From Streptomyces coeruleorubidus (GTDB lineage Bacteria > Actinomycetota > Actinomycetes > Streptomycetales > Streptomycetaceae), in contig NZ_CP118527.1 in NCBI RefSeq assembly GCF_028885415.1, forward strand, positions 8,308,001-8,372,000: DNA of 64,000 nucleotides, written 5' to 3'. Both the position numbers and the translations under genes were made by a program. The notes under the pieces were generated by a model. The model ran no database searches. It had not been told where the DNA came from and saw nothing but the letters and a program-made list of their open reading frames with translations. This document shows positions 25,485 to 35,095 of this stretch, piece after piece (within the stretch, counting starts at the first letter, position 1; every line of letters starts with the position of its first letter).

Positions 25485-26093
25485 ATGACGTCGCAGGCTG
25501 CGGACCGACCCGAGCCGGTCGGTTCCTCGCGCCGCTCCAAGATCACGCCCGAGCGTGAGCAGGAGTTCTACGACGCCGTGCTGGAGCAACTCCGCGAGTG
25601 CGGCTACGACTCCGTCACCATGGAGGGGATCGCGGCCAGCACCCGGTGCAGCAAGTCCACGCTCTACCGTCAGTGGAAGACCAAGCCTCAGTTCGTGGCG
25701 GCGGCGCTGCGCTCCCACCGGCGGACGCGCTGCATCGACACCGGCTCGCTCGCGGACGACCTGCGCGAGGCCGCCCGGGCGGCGGGCGAGCTGTCGGGCC
25801 GGGACACCAAGCTCCTCCAGGCGCTCGCCCATGCCGCGCCCCAGGACGCCGAGCTGCAGCGCGCGTTGCGCGAGGCACTGGTCGAACCGGAGATCGCCGC
25901 GCTGAAGGAGATCATCCGGCGCGGGGTCGAAAGGGGGGAGGTGCCCGCCGATCATCCGGCGCTGGAGTACATCCCGGCGCAGATGTTCGGCGTCCTGCGC
26001 ATCCGGCCCGTCCTGGAGGGCGAGGACGCGGACCCCGACTATCTGGTCCGCTTCGTGGAGGCGGCCGTGCTGCCGGCACTCGGCCTCACCTGA
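25485..26093 (+). CDS. TetR/AcrR-family regulator
   Basis: 202 residues: N-terminal TetR HTH (VTMEGIAASTRCSKSTLYRQW) followed by a helical ligand domain (TetR_C_16-like). It starts at ATG 25485 after GGAAGGGCAGGAG. It likely represses itself and the divergent PAP2-EamA operon via the palindromes at 25349-25407. The ligand is unknown; a membrane-active compound is plausible given the targets. Confidence 0.92.
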   Translation: MTSQAADRPEPVGSSRRSKITPEREQEFYDAVLEQLRECGYDSVTMEGIAASTRCSKSTLYRQWKTKPQFVAAALRSHRRTRCIDTGSLADDLREAARAAGELSGRDTKLLQALAHAAPQDAELQRALREALVEPEIAALKEIIRRGVERGEVPADHPALEYIPAQMFGVLRIRPVLEGEDADPDYLVRFVEAAVLPALGLT

Positions 26094-26173
26094 GACCCGG
26101 GCCGCCGTCCCCGGATGACCGGACGGCGACCCGACCGCGCCGACCCGGGGGGACGGGGGCGGCGCGCACCCCC

Positions 26174-26222
26174 CGGCCGGGTGGGGTTCCCCTGTGAGCG
26201 GCGGGGGCGCCCCACCCGGCCG
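26174..26222. terminator. Bidirectional hairpin between convergent genes
   Basis: CGGCCGGGTGGGG (26174-26186) and CCCCACCCGGCCG (26210-26222) are perfect 13-base inverted arms with a 23-base loop, between the TetR gene and the convergent DUF2510 gene. It has no U-run, as is common for Streptomyces terminators. Confidence 0.7.
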
Positions 26223-26278
26223 ACGGTGTCCGGGGGGGCGCGGGCCGTCTGGCCCCCACACGTCGCCGTCCGGGCCGA

Positions 26279-27775
26279 TCAGACGTCCTGGCCGTTGCCG
26301 CCGCCCGTCGACACCTTGATGCCCCTGGTGATCTCGTCCAGGACGGACTCCTTCTGGTCGGCGTCGATGCCGAAGCGCACGACGACCATCTGCCTCGCGT
26401 TCGCGGGGGAGGGGAACGCGAGCGACTCCACGATGCCGTCGGCGCCCTTGCTCGTGACGGCCTTCCAACGGACCAGATAGCCCTTCTGCCCGGCCACGGT
26501 CACGGACTTGGCGGCCAGCACGTCGTGGGAGGTGATCCCGCCGTAGGACTTGCCGCCGTAGGACTCCTCGGCGTTCGCCGCGATGTCCGCCTTCGCGACC
26601 TCCTCGGCGGTGCCGCCCTTGGTGCCGAGGGCCAGGGCCGGTGCCGAGTAGGCTCCGCCCTTCGTGCAGGTCGAGGTGGTGTCGCCGGGGCACTTGTAGG
26701 AGTCGTCGGATGTTATCTGGGCGCCGGCCATGATCTCCTGGCCGTACCAGCCCTCCGGGATCGGCAGGCTGATGCCGCTGACCGCGTCGGTCACCGACCC
26801 GCTCCTGATCTTCGGCGGCTCGGACTGCTCGGGCGCCGGGCTGGGCCCGCCGGAGCCACCGGAGCCACCTGATCCGCCGTCACCGCCGGAACCCCCGGAT
26901 CCGCCGCCCGGCCCGCCGAACGGACCGCCCTGACCCCCGGGTCCGCCCGGGCCGCCCGGCGCCTGCGAGGTGGCGGAACCGCCGCCCGGGCCGCCGTTGT
27001 CGGTCAGCGCGTACACGCCGACACCGATGCTGGCGAGCACAACGACGGCTGCCGCCACGGCTATCCCGATCCGCAAGCCTCGCCCTCGGCCGGCGGCCGG
27101 AGGCGCGGCGGGGTAGGCGGGATACCCGGGAGCGGCCGGATGCCCAGCGCCGGGCGGATATCCGGCGGCTCCTGGATACCCGGCGGCTCCTGGTTGTCCG
27201 GCATGGCCCGAATGCCCGGAGGCTCCAGAGGCTGCGGCGCCGGTCGGATGCCCGGCGCCGGCCGGACTCCCGGCGGCTCCTGGTTGTCCGGCATGGCCCG
27301 GATACCCCGGGGCTCCTGGCGCGCCGGCACCACCCGGACTCCCAGCAGCACCCGGACTCCCAGCAGCACCCGGTGCCCCGGCATCAGCCGGCTGTCCCGC
27401 TTCCGGCTGTCCAACGCCGGTCGGCTGTCCGGCACCACCCGGCTGCCCGGGGGCTCCCGGTGCGCCCGCATCACCCGGCCGCCCAGCGGCCCCCGGCTCC
27501 CCCGCGGACGACGTGCCCCCTGAGGACGACGTATCCCCTGAGGACGACGTATCCGCTGAGGGCGCCGGACCCGACAACGGCGCATCACCAGGCGCCGGAT
27601 CCGTCGGGGAGGCCCCCGCCGCCTGCCGCTGCGTAGGGGGACCCCAGGCCGCGGTCGGCTCCGCCGGACGGATGCGGTCCGTCCAGGCCCTGCCGTCCCA
27701 CCAGCGCTCGGTGGCGGGCCCGTCACTTTTCTGTCCGGGGTCGGGGTACCACCCGGGAGGAGTCTCCTGCGTCAT
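26279..27775 (-). CDS. DUF2510 membrane protein with long collagen-like Gly/Ala/Pro linker
   Basis: 498 residues. N-terminal DUF2510 (PPGWYPDPGQ, RWWDGRAWTD, residues 6-35), a linker of about 160 residues made of GxP/GAA triplets (about 75-240), one membrane segment (IGIAVAAAVVVLASIGVGVY), a Gly/Ser linker, and a C-terminal globular domain of about 170 residues outside the membrane with two Cys (SYKCPGDTTSTC). It is a single-span protein with a cytoplasmic DUF2510 and an exported domain of unknown role. Repetitive codons make the linker prone to length change. Confidence 0.8.
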   Translation of the reverse strand: MTQETPPGWYPDPGQKSDGPATERWWDGRAWTDRIRPAEPTAAWGPPTQRQAAGASPTDPAPGDAPLSGPAPSADTSSSGDTSSSGGTSSAGEPGAAGRPGDAGAPGAPGQPGGAGQPTGVGQPEAGQPADAGAPGAAGSPGAAGSPGGAGAPGAPGYPGHAGQPGAAGSPAGAGHPTGAAASGASGHSGHAGQPGAAGYPGAAGYPPGAGHPAAPGYPAYPAAPPAAGRGRGLRIGIAVAAAVVVLASIGVGVYALTDNGGPGGGSATSQAPGGPGGPGGQGGPFGGPGGGSGGSGGDGGSGGSGGSGGPSPAPEQSEPPKIRSGSVTDAVSGISLPIPEGWYGQEIMAGAQITSDDSYKCPGDTTSTCTKGGAYSAPALALGTKGGTAEEVAKADIAANAEESYGGKSYGGITSHDVLAAKSVTVAGQKGYLVRWKAVTSKGADGIVESLAFPSPANARQMVVVRFGIDADQKESVLDEITRGIKVSTGGGNGQDV

Positions 27776-27834
27776 GCCCCCACCGTATGAGGCGTGGGTG
27801 AAAGTGGCATGAGAGGAGCCGAACGGATCGCGTC

Positions 27835-28351
27835 AGCCCAGCGGCAGGCGCGTCGGCCTCCGGCCGGCCGGCGGGTGAAGGCGCAGCCCGTCCAGGCCCA
27901 GGGTCACCGACCCGAGCACGCTCGGATGCCGGGCCCGGTGCTCGCGGGCCCGGGGCCGGGCAGGGCCGTGCAGGGTCAGGGACCCCAGGGTCGCGAAGGC
28001 GTAGGCCCACCGTCCGGGCCGCGAGCATGGTCAAGGTGGCGACGACGTCCTCGGCGGGCAGTGTCCCGAACCCGGCCGGAGTGTCCCGCAGATGGCCGAC
28101 CTGGTCGCCGAGGCGGCCGAAAAGCGCCGCCCCGACGGGCCGGAAGAAGAACGCGAGCGCGAAGGAGGCGTACGTCTTCACCAGAGCCTCGGCCTCGCTG
28201 CCGCCTCCGGCGTGAAGAACCGCGCGGCGATGATCGTCGAGAAGTAGCCGTAGACGCCGAACTGGTACCACTCGATGAGATTGCCCACCGCCCCCGCGAC
28301 CAGCGCCCGGCGGCCGCGCCGCGTGTCCCGTTCCCGGTGAATGAACGTCAT
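27835..28351 (-). pseudogene. Decayed MFS (MHS-family) transporter fused to other debris
   Basis: From ATG 28351 the minus strand reads as an MHS transporter start (AVGNLIEWYQFGVYGYFSTI). It shifts frame near 28200-28213, continues with EALVKTYASFALAFFFRPVG to GRLGDQVG, and then jumps to unrelated sequence (HLRDTPAGFGTLPAEDVVAT). A further frame shift near 28010 gives FATLGSLTLHGPARPRA, ending LRLHPPAGRRPTRLPLG with a stop near 27833. More than 300 residues of the carrier are missing. The origin of the distal piece is not recognised. Confidence 0.75.
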
Positions 28352-28530
28352 CTACCGTGCCACCGCGCGCCGTTGACCCCGAATGCGCCTGGTGACGGGC
28401 CGACCGCGTCGTCCGGCCGTACCAGTGTCACCCGTCACGGCAACAGGTGCCCGGTCCGCCCTGCACTCAGGCAATCGGAGGACTACGCTCGATGTCTGTA
28501 CGTCATTCGGCGACTTGGGGAGGTAGCGGT

Positions 28531-31216
28531 ATGACGGAGGTACGGCCCACGGCCGGCGCCTCGGCTTCCCTGTGGGAGCGCGACGAGGAAGTCGCCGCCG
28601 TCGCGCGGGCGGTCGACCGCCTGTGCGCGGACCGCTCCTCGTCCGGCGGGCTGCTGGTCTTCCGCGGCGAGGCCGGACTCGGCAAGACCGCGCTGCTGGC
28701 CGAAACTCGCCGCATCGCCGAGGCACGCAACTGCGCGGTCTGGTCGGCACGCGGCGGCGAGACCCTCAGGTCGGTCCCCTTCAACGTCGTACGGCAGTTG
28801 CTGCAACCGGCGCTGGTGTCGATGCTGCCGGAGGAGGCACGCGAGTACCTCGGCGACTGGTACGACATCGCCGGGCCCGCTCTCGGCATTGCGGACCCCG
28901 GCGACCGGCAGGCCGACCCGCAGGGCGTGTGCGACGGCCTGGTCGCCGCCGTGCGCCGGCTCTCCCGCCGGGAGTGGCCGCTGGTGCTGCTGATCGACGA
29001 CGCCCACTGGGCCGATCAGGAGACCCTGCACTGGCTCGCGGGGCTCGCCGAGCGCCTCGACGAGATGTCCCTCCTGGTCGTGGTCACCCGCCGCCCGGGC
29101 GCGGTCTCCGGCGCGAGTGCCCGGCACCTCGACACCGTCGCCGCCGCCGCGGACGGCCCCGTCACGACCCTCAGCGCCCTCACCCCGGACGCCACGGCCG
29201 GACTCACCCGCGCCACCCTGGGCGAGCAGGCCGACGCCGCGTTCTGCCGCGAGGTGTGGGCCGTCACCGCCGGCAACCCCTACGAGACCGTCGAACTCCT
29301 CGCCAAGGTGCGGGACAGCGAACTCGAACCGGTCGAAGCCAGGGCCGGGGAACTGCGCGAGCTGAACCGCTCGGCCCGCGGCGGCGGCCTCGTCGCCCGC
29401 CTGGAGGAACTCGGCATCGACGCCACCAGGTTCGCCTGGGCCGCCGCCATCCTCGGCACCGGCATCTCCATCGACCTGGTCGCCAAGCTCGCCACCCTGA
29501 AGCCCGACAACGCCCGGCGCTGCGCCGAACTGCTGCGCACCGCCCGGATCCTCACCGCCCCCGACCCGACGACCGGCCGCACCGGCGAAGGCGACCTGGA
29601 GTTCGTCCACCCGCTGATCGCCACCGACGTCTACAACTCCATCCCGGACGCCCTGCGCACCGCCATGCACGGCATCGCCGCCCGCATCGTCACCGACGAG
29701 GGACACGGAGCCGCGGCCGCCGCCCGCCACCTCCTCGAAGTCCACCCGGACGACGACGAGGAACTCGTCGAGCAACTGCGCGAGGCCGCCCGCGAGCACC
29801 TCGCCGTCGGCGCCCCCCGACGCGGCCCGCCGCTGCCTGGAACGCGCGCTGGAGGAACCACCCCGGCCCGAGGTCCACGCACACGTCCTGTACGAACTGG
29901 GCTGCGCCACCCTCCTGACCGTGCCCGCCAGGACGATCGGCCACCTGCGGACCGCGCTCGGCATGCCCGGCCTCGACGGTGACGACCGGGTGGACGCCGT
30001 CGTCCGCCTGTCCCAGGCACTCGTCCACAACGACCAGTTGGAGGAGGCCGTCCGCATGGTCGAGTCGGAGGCGGCCCGGCTGGAACCCGGACCCACCCGG
30101 ATGCGGCTGGAGGCCGTGCGCATCATGTGGGAGGGGATCCACGCCGGTGAGGTGGCCTCACCGGGCCGCTCCGAGCGCCTGGCCGAGCTCGCGCGGACCT
30201 GCACCGGCCGGGACAACTCCGAACGTGCGCTGCTCATCCTGCGCGGCTTCGACGCCCTGATGCACGGCGAGAACGCCGAGGAGGTCGTCGAGCTGTGCGA
30301 CCGCGCCCTCGTCAACGGCCGCCTGGCCCCCGGACTCGGGTGGACCGGCAGCGAGTGGGGCATCGAACTGCTGCTGATGCTGGCCAACGCGTACGCCTTC
30401 ACCGACCGCATCGACCGCGCCGAAAGCCTCTTCAACGAGGCCGTGCGCACCTACGAGATCGCCGGCTGGACCGGCGGACACCTCGCCCTGGCGCACGCCT
30501 ACGTCGGCGTCGCGCACCGCAGGCGCGGCCGTCTGGAGGACGCGGAACAGTCCCTGCGCGAGGCGCTGCCCCTCGCCGAGCGGGTCGGTCGCGGACTGCC
30601 CCTGTACTGGACCGTGACCTGCAATCTCGTCGACACGCTGCTCGCCCGCGGTCATGTGGACGAGGCCTGGGACGTCGCCGACCGGTATGGCTTCGCCCCG
30701 CCCTACCCGTCGACCATAGTGCTTCCGGATCCGCGGGCGGTGCGCGGCCGCCTGCTGCTCGCCGTCGGCCGCACCAAGGACGGCATCAACGAACTGGAGG
30801 CCGCCGAGAAGGCGGCGGCCGCGCGCGGCCACCACAACCCCGTGCTCGTCCCCTGGGCGGCCGACCTCGCCCGGGCCCTGGCCACCGAGGACCCGGCGCG
30901 CGCAGCCCGGCTCGCCGTCGATGTCCGTCGGCAGGCGGAGCGCTTCGGCACGGACACCGCCATAGGAGAGGCCCTGCGCTGCGCCGCGGCGCTGGAGACC
31001 GGCCAGCGCGCGGTCCGCCTCGCCGCCCAGGCCCTGACCTACCTGGAGTCCTCGCCCTGCCAGTACGAGCACGCGGCGGCCCGCATCGAGTACGGTATCG
31101 CCGCCCGCTCGGCGGCCGACCTCCACCGCGGCCTGGACCTGGCCGTCTCCTGCGGCGCGGACGGACTGGCGGACAGGGCACGGGCGGCACTGGAGACGGG
31201 TGCCGGACCCGGGTAG
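28531..31216 (+). pseudogene. LAL-type (LuxR-family) AAA+ ATP-binding regulator, frameshifted and lacking its HTH
   Basis: About 895 residues when the frame is mended. N-terminal ATPase: Walker A FRGEAGLGKTALL, Walker B LVLLIDDAHWADQETLHWL. A long TPR-like helical region follows. The frame breaks at the C6 run 29813-29818; five Cs would join EHLAVGAP to DAARRCLERALEEPPRPEV. The protein stops at 31216 after ADRARAALETG, exactly where LAL proteins normally enter the LuxR HTH, so DNA binding is absent. ATG 28531 follows GGGGAGG; ATG 28492 is an alternative. It may be a decayed regulator, or an HTH-less variant with a sequencing error. Confidence 0.8.
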
Positions 31217-31217
31217 C

Positions 31218-32009
31218 TCAGGCGCCGAGCAACTGGTCGGTCACCGCGGCGAGTCGCTTGCGCACCCCGGGGTCGTACGCCGCCTCATGGGCCCGTGCCG
31301 GGCTCGTCCCGTCGTAGTACCGGCCGCTGCCCAGGTCGCGCGTGGCCAGGGCCAGCACACCGGCCGCCCCGTCGGCGACCGTGTTCCACGGCGTGACGTC
31401 CGCCTCGCGGACCATCGCCGTGTCCATGTAGGTCGCCGGGTGCAGTACGTTCACCGAGACGCCGGTGCCGTCCAGTTCCTCGGCGAGCGCGAAGGTGTGC
31501 GCGGCGACCGCGAACTTGCTGCGGCAGTACGCCGACACGCCGTCGTAGCCGCGGGTGAACTCGGGGTCCTCGACGTCGAGGGGTTCTTGACCGGCCGAGC
31601 CGACGTTGACGATCCGCGCCGGCGCGTTCGCCCGCAGCACCGGCAGCAGGGCCCGGGTCAGCACGACCGGAGTCAGATAGTTCACCGCCAGTCGCAACTC
31701 GTGCCCGTCGGCGCTCAGCTCACGGCCCGCACCGGGCCTCCCGGACCCCACGCCCGCGTTGTTGACCAGCACGTCGAGCTCGGGATGCGCGTCGGCGACG
31801 TGCGCGGCCAGCTCGCGCACCTGCGCCAGCGAGGCCAGGTCGGCGACGAACGCCTCGGCGTCCCCCACGGCGCGCAGTTCCCCGGCCAGCCGCTCGGTGC
31901 GGCCCGCGTCCCGGCCGTGGACGAGGACGACATGCCCGGAGCGGACGAGTTCGAAGGCGACGTACCGGCCGAGCCCCGAGGTGGCGCCGGTGATCAGGAT
32001 GGTGGACAT
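31218..32009 (-). CDS. SDR-family NAD(P)-dependent oxidoreductase
   Basis: 263 residues: nucleotide motif TGATSGLG at residues 7-14, NNAG at about 88-91, catalytic Tyr-x3-Lys in SAYCRSKFA. Nearest in form to the retinol dehydrogenase-like/classical SDR group. It starts at ATG 32009, 65 bases after pcaL on the same strand, so it could be read from the pca operon, although no pathway step requires it. It is convergent with the LAL gene, separated by one base. Confidence 0.9.
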   Translation of the reverse strand: MSTILITGATSGLGRYVAFELVRSGHVVLVHGRDAGRTERLAGELRAVGDAEAFVADLASLAQVRELAAHVADAHPELDVLVNNAGVGSGRPGAGRELSADGHELRLAVNYLTPVVLTRALLPVLRANAPARIVNVGSAGQEPLDVEDPEFTRGYDGVSAYCRSKFAVAAHTFALAEELDGTGVSVNVLHPATYMDTAMVREADVTPWNTVADGAAGVLALATRDLGSGRYYDGTSPARAHEAAYDPGVRKRLAAVTDQLLGA

Positions 32010-32073
32010 GCCCCCACCGTAGGCACGCCGTGCGGGACCGAGCGAGATTACGCCGGGACTACGACCAGCGGGG

Positions 32074-33195
32074 TCACCCTGCGGCCCCGTCCTCTTCGGC
32101 CAGCACCCGCTGCGCCGTCGCGAACGCCGAGTTCGCCGCCGGCACCCCGCAGTACACCGCCGTCTGGAGCAGCACCGCGCCGATCTCCTCCGGCGTGAGC
32201 CCGTTGCGGCGCGCCGCCCGGACGTGCATGGCCAGTTCGTCGTAGTGGCCGTGCGCGACGAGCGCGGTCAGGGTGATCATGCTGCGCTCGCGGCGCGACA
32301 GCGTCGGTTCGGTCCAGATCTCGCCCCAGGCGTAGCGCGAGATGAAGTCCTGGAAGCGCGCCGTGAACGGAGTCTGCCGGGCCTGCGCCCGGTCGACGTG
32401 TACGTCGCCGAGCACCTCGCGCCGCACCTCCATACCGCGCCCGGCAGGCCCGTCGAAGTGCGCGCGCAGCGCGGTCAGCACCGCCTGAGGGCACTGCGCG
32501 GGCGCCAGGTGCGAGGCGCCCGGGATCTCCACGAGCGCCGCACCCGGCACCGCGTCCGCGATCTGACGCAGATGCGCGGGCGGTGTCGCCGGATCGTCCC
32601 GTCCGGCCACCAGCAGGGTCGGCACGGCGATCTCGGGCAGCCGGTCCCGCAGATCGAAAGCGGCGAGCGCGTCACAGCAGGCGGCGTACGCGTCCGGGTC
32701 GGCGCGACGATGGTCGTCCACCAGCTCCGGCACGGTGAAACCGGACGTGAACCAGCGCGCGTCCGCACTCTCCGCCAGCCCGGCCAGCCCTTCCCGCCGC
32801 ACCAGCGCGGCCCGTTCCTCCCAGGGCTTCGCCCCGTTGAAGTGCGCGGAGGAGCAGATCACGGCGAGGGACGACAGCCGCTGCGGACGGTGTACCGCGA
32901 GATGCAGCCCCACGGCCCCGCCCAGCGACACCCCCGCGTACGCGAACCGCTCGATGCCGAGCGAGTCGGCGAGCGCCAGCACCAGGTCGGCGAGGTCACC
33001 GACCGTCGCGCCCGCACGGATGAGATCGGCCGCCGAGCCGCCGTGCCCCGGCAGATCCCAGCGGACCACCCGATGGGTGATCGACAGCTCGGGGGCCACC
33101 TTGTCCCACAGGGCGTTCGACGTGCCGAGCGAGGGCCCGAGCAGCAGCGGGGGTGCGGAAGCGGGCCCTTCGGCACGGTGGGCGAGGAGTGTCAA
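32074..33195 (-). CDS. pcaL: Bifunctional 3-oxoadipate enol-lactonase / 4-carboxymuconolactone decarboxylase
   Basis: 373 residues, a PcaD-PcaC fusion. The N-terminal alpha/beta hydrolase (about 1-250) has nucleophile elbow GVSLGG, acid in VAGRDDPAT and His in GASHLAP. The C-terminal CMD domain (about 265-365) has RYAWGEIWTEPTLSRRERSM and VYCGVPAANSAF. It carries two successive steps after PcaB. The start is TTG 33195, overlapping the pcaB stop (TTGA); no ATG/GTG fits the conserved N-terminus TLLAHRAEG. Confidence 0.95.
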   Translation of the reverse strand: MTLLAHRAEGPASAPPLLLGPSLGTSNALWDKVAPELSITHRVVRWDLPGHGGSAADLIRAGATVGDLADLVLALADSLGIERFAYAGVSLGGAVGLHLAVHRPQRLSSLAVICSSAHFNGAKPWEERAALVRREGLAGLAESADARWFTSGFTVPELVDDHRRADPDAYAACCDALAAFDLRDRLPEIAVPTLLVAGRDDPATPPAHLRQIADAVPGAALVEIPGASHLAPAQCPQAVLTALRAHFDGPAGRGMEVRREVLGDVHVDRAQARQTPFTARFQDFISRYAWGEIWTEPTLSRRERSMITLTALVAHGHYDELAMHVRAARRNGLTPEEIGAVLLQTAVYCGVPAANSAFATAQRVLAEEDGAAG

Positions 33196-34487
33196 CGTCG
33201 CTCCAGAGCACGGTCGGTGAGGGCTCCGGCGGAGCCGGTGTAATGGGTGGGATCGAGGTCGGCGTCCGCCAGCTCCGGTGCCCGATCCAGCGGGCGCCCC
33301 TCGGAGGCCAGCCGGGTCAGGAGTTCCTTGGCGCGGGCGCGGCCCAGCACCGGGGCCAGCTCGGCGGACAGCCGCTCGGAGACGATCAACCCGTGGGTGA
33401 GATCCAGGTGTTCGCGCATGACCTCGGGCCTGACCCGCAGTCCCTCCGCCAGCTCGACGGCGTCCCGGGCGGCCCCGCCGGCCAGCCGCAGCAGGTCCCG
33501 CAGCGGCTCCCACTCCGCGTGCCAGGCCCCGGCCGGCCGCTCGTCCTCGGCCGCCAGCGACCCGTACAGCGTGGCCGCGAGCTGCGGTGCCCGCCGCGCG
33601 GCGGAGGCGATGAGGGTGGACCGTACGGGATTGGACTTGTGCGGCATGGCGGAGGAACCCCCGCCGCTGCTCTCCGCGACCTCGGCGATCTCGGTGCGCG
33701 ACAGGGTGAGGACGTCCACGGCGACCTTGCCGAGCGCGCCGGCCGTGAACGCCAGGCACCCCGCGAGATCGGCAATGGGCGTCCGCAGGGTGTGCCAGGG
33801 CAGGCCGGGTGCCCGGAGCCCGAGTTCGCGGGCGTACGCCACCGGCAGCGCCGTCGGATCGTTCGCGCCGTACGCCCCGAAGGCCGCCAACGTTCCCGCC
33901 GCGCCGCCGAGTTGGACGGGCAGAGACTCTCGTACGGCCTTCACCCGATCCCGCGCGTCGAGGACCAGCGACCGCCACCCGGCCGCCTTCAGCCCGAACG
34001 TGGTCGGTACGGCGTGCTGGGTGAGCGTCCGCCCCGGCATCGCGGTGTCACGGTGCTCGGCGGCCAGGCGGGACAGGGCCTTAGCGGTGCAGCCGAGGTC
34101 GGCGAGGACCAGGTCCAGGGTGCGCACGGCGACCAGCACCGTCGCGGTGTCCATGATGTCCTGGCTGGTCGCGCCCCGGTGGACGTAGGAGCCGTACTCC
34201 TCGCCGACGGCCTTCGTCAGCTCCGCGACCAGGGGAATGACCGGGTTGCCGCCCGCGCGGGCCCGCTCGGCGAGGGACCGGACGTCGAAGGCGCCGGCGT
34301 CGGCCGCCTCGGTCACCGCCGTCGCCGCCTCGGCGGGGGCCAGCCCGAGCGCCGTCTGGGCCCGGGTCAGCGCGGCTTCCGCGTCGAGCAGCGCCCGCAG
34401 ATAGGCGTGGTCGCTCGTGGCGGACGCGGCCGCCGAGTCGGCCCACCCGGGGGCGAGCAGGCCGGTGTCACCAGGGGCAGCTGTCAC
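33192..34487 (-). CDS. pcaB: 3-carboxy-cis,cis-muconate cycloisomerase
   Basis: 431 residues of the fumarase/aspartase superfamily. The signature GGGSSAMPHKSNPV is intact, as is RGATSQDIMDTA. It lactonises 3-carboxymuconate to 4-carboxymuconolactone. It overlaps pcaG by four bases at its start and pcaL at its end. Confidence 0.95.
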   Translation of the reverse strand: MTAAPGDTGLLAPGWADSAAASATSDHAYLRALLDAEAALTRAQTALGLAPAEAATAVTEAADAGAFDVRSLAERARAGGNPVIPLVAELTKAVGEEYGSYVHRGATSQDIMDTATVLVAVRTLDLVLADLGCTAKALSRLAAEHRDTAMPGRTLTQHAVPTTFGLKAAGWRSLVLDARDRVKAVRESLPVQLGGAAGTLAAFGAYGANDPTALPVAYARELGLRAPGLPWHTLRTPIADLAGCLAFTAGALGKVAVDVLTLSRTEIAEVAESSGGGSSAMPHKSNPVRSTLIASAARRAPQLAATLYGSLAAEDERPAGAWHAEWEPLRDLLRLAGGAARDAVELAEGLRVRPEVMREHLDLTHGLIVSERLSAELAPVLGRARAKELLTRLASEGRPLDRAPELADADLDPTHYTGSAGALTDRALERR

Positions 34488-35089
34488 TGGAACTCCAGGA
34501 AGACCGTCTCGCCTTCGCCCTGAAGGCGGATGTCGAAACGGTACGTGCCGCCCGCCTCCGCCACGGCGATCAGCGTGTCGCGGCGCCCGTCCTCCAGCCG
34601 GGACAGCAGCGGATCGGCGGCGAGCACCGCCTCGTCACCCGGCAGGTAGATGCGGGTGTACAGGTGCAGGAGAAGCCCGCGCGCGAAGACGCACACACTG
34701 ATGTACGGGGCGCTCCGCCCGCGCGCGCCGGGCCGCAGGGTGCGCGCGTACCAGTGACCGTTCGCATCGGTCTGGATACGTCCCCAGCCCGTGAACTCCA
34801 CGCCGTTGCGCCCCAGGAAGCCGCCCGAGGCCGGGTCGCGGCGCATCGAACCGTCGGCCGTCGGCACGTTGCCGTCCGGGTCCGCGCCCCACAGCTCGAT
34901 CAGGGCGTCGGGCAGCGGGTTGCCCGCGCCGTCGGTGACGTACCCGTGCACGGTGACCGTGTCCGGATGCCCGAGGGGCGCGATGTCCTCGCCGCCGCGG
35001 AACGGCAGGGCGTGGCCGTAGAACGGGCCGACGGTGTGCGACGGGGTGGGCAGCACGCTCTCCGGCCTGCTGGTGTCGATCTTCGTCAT
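34484..35089 (-). CDS. pcaG: Protocatechuate 3,4-dioxygenase alpha subunit
   Basis: 201 residues of the intradiol dioxygenase family: opening PSHTVGPFYGHALPF, beta-sandwich core (VTVHGYVTDGAGNPLPDALI) and the C-terminal TYRFDIRLQGEGETVFLEF. As usual for alpha subunits it lacks the full Tyr/His iron set. It pairs with PcaH, six bases upstream in the operon. Confidence 0.95.
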   Translation of the reverse strand: MTKIDTSRPESVLPTPSHTVGPFYGHALPFRGGEDIAPLGHPDTVTVHGYVTDGAGNPLPDALIELWGADPDGNVPTADGSMRRDPASGGFLGRNGVEFTGWGRIQTDANGHWYARTLRPGARGRSAPYISVCVFARGLLLHLYTRIYLPGDEAVLAADPLLSRLEDGRRDTLIAVAEAGGTYRFDIRLQGEGETVFLEFQ

Positions 35090-35095
35090 GGCAGG

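Noticed and set aside
27130..27500. Regular short repeats resembling a CRISPR array
   Set aside because: They are codon-level repeats of a Gly/Ala/Pro linker inside the DUF2510 gene; there are no constant repeats with unique spacers of equal size and no cas genes.
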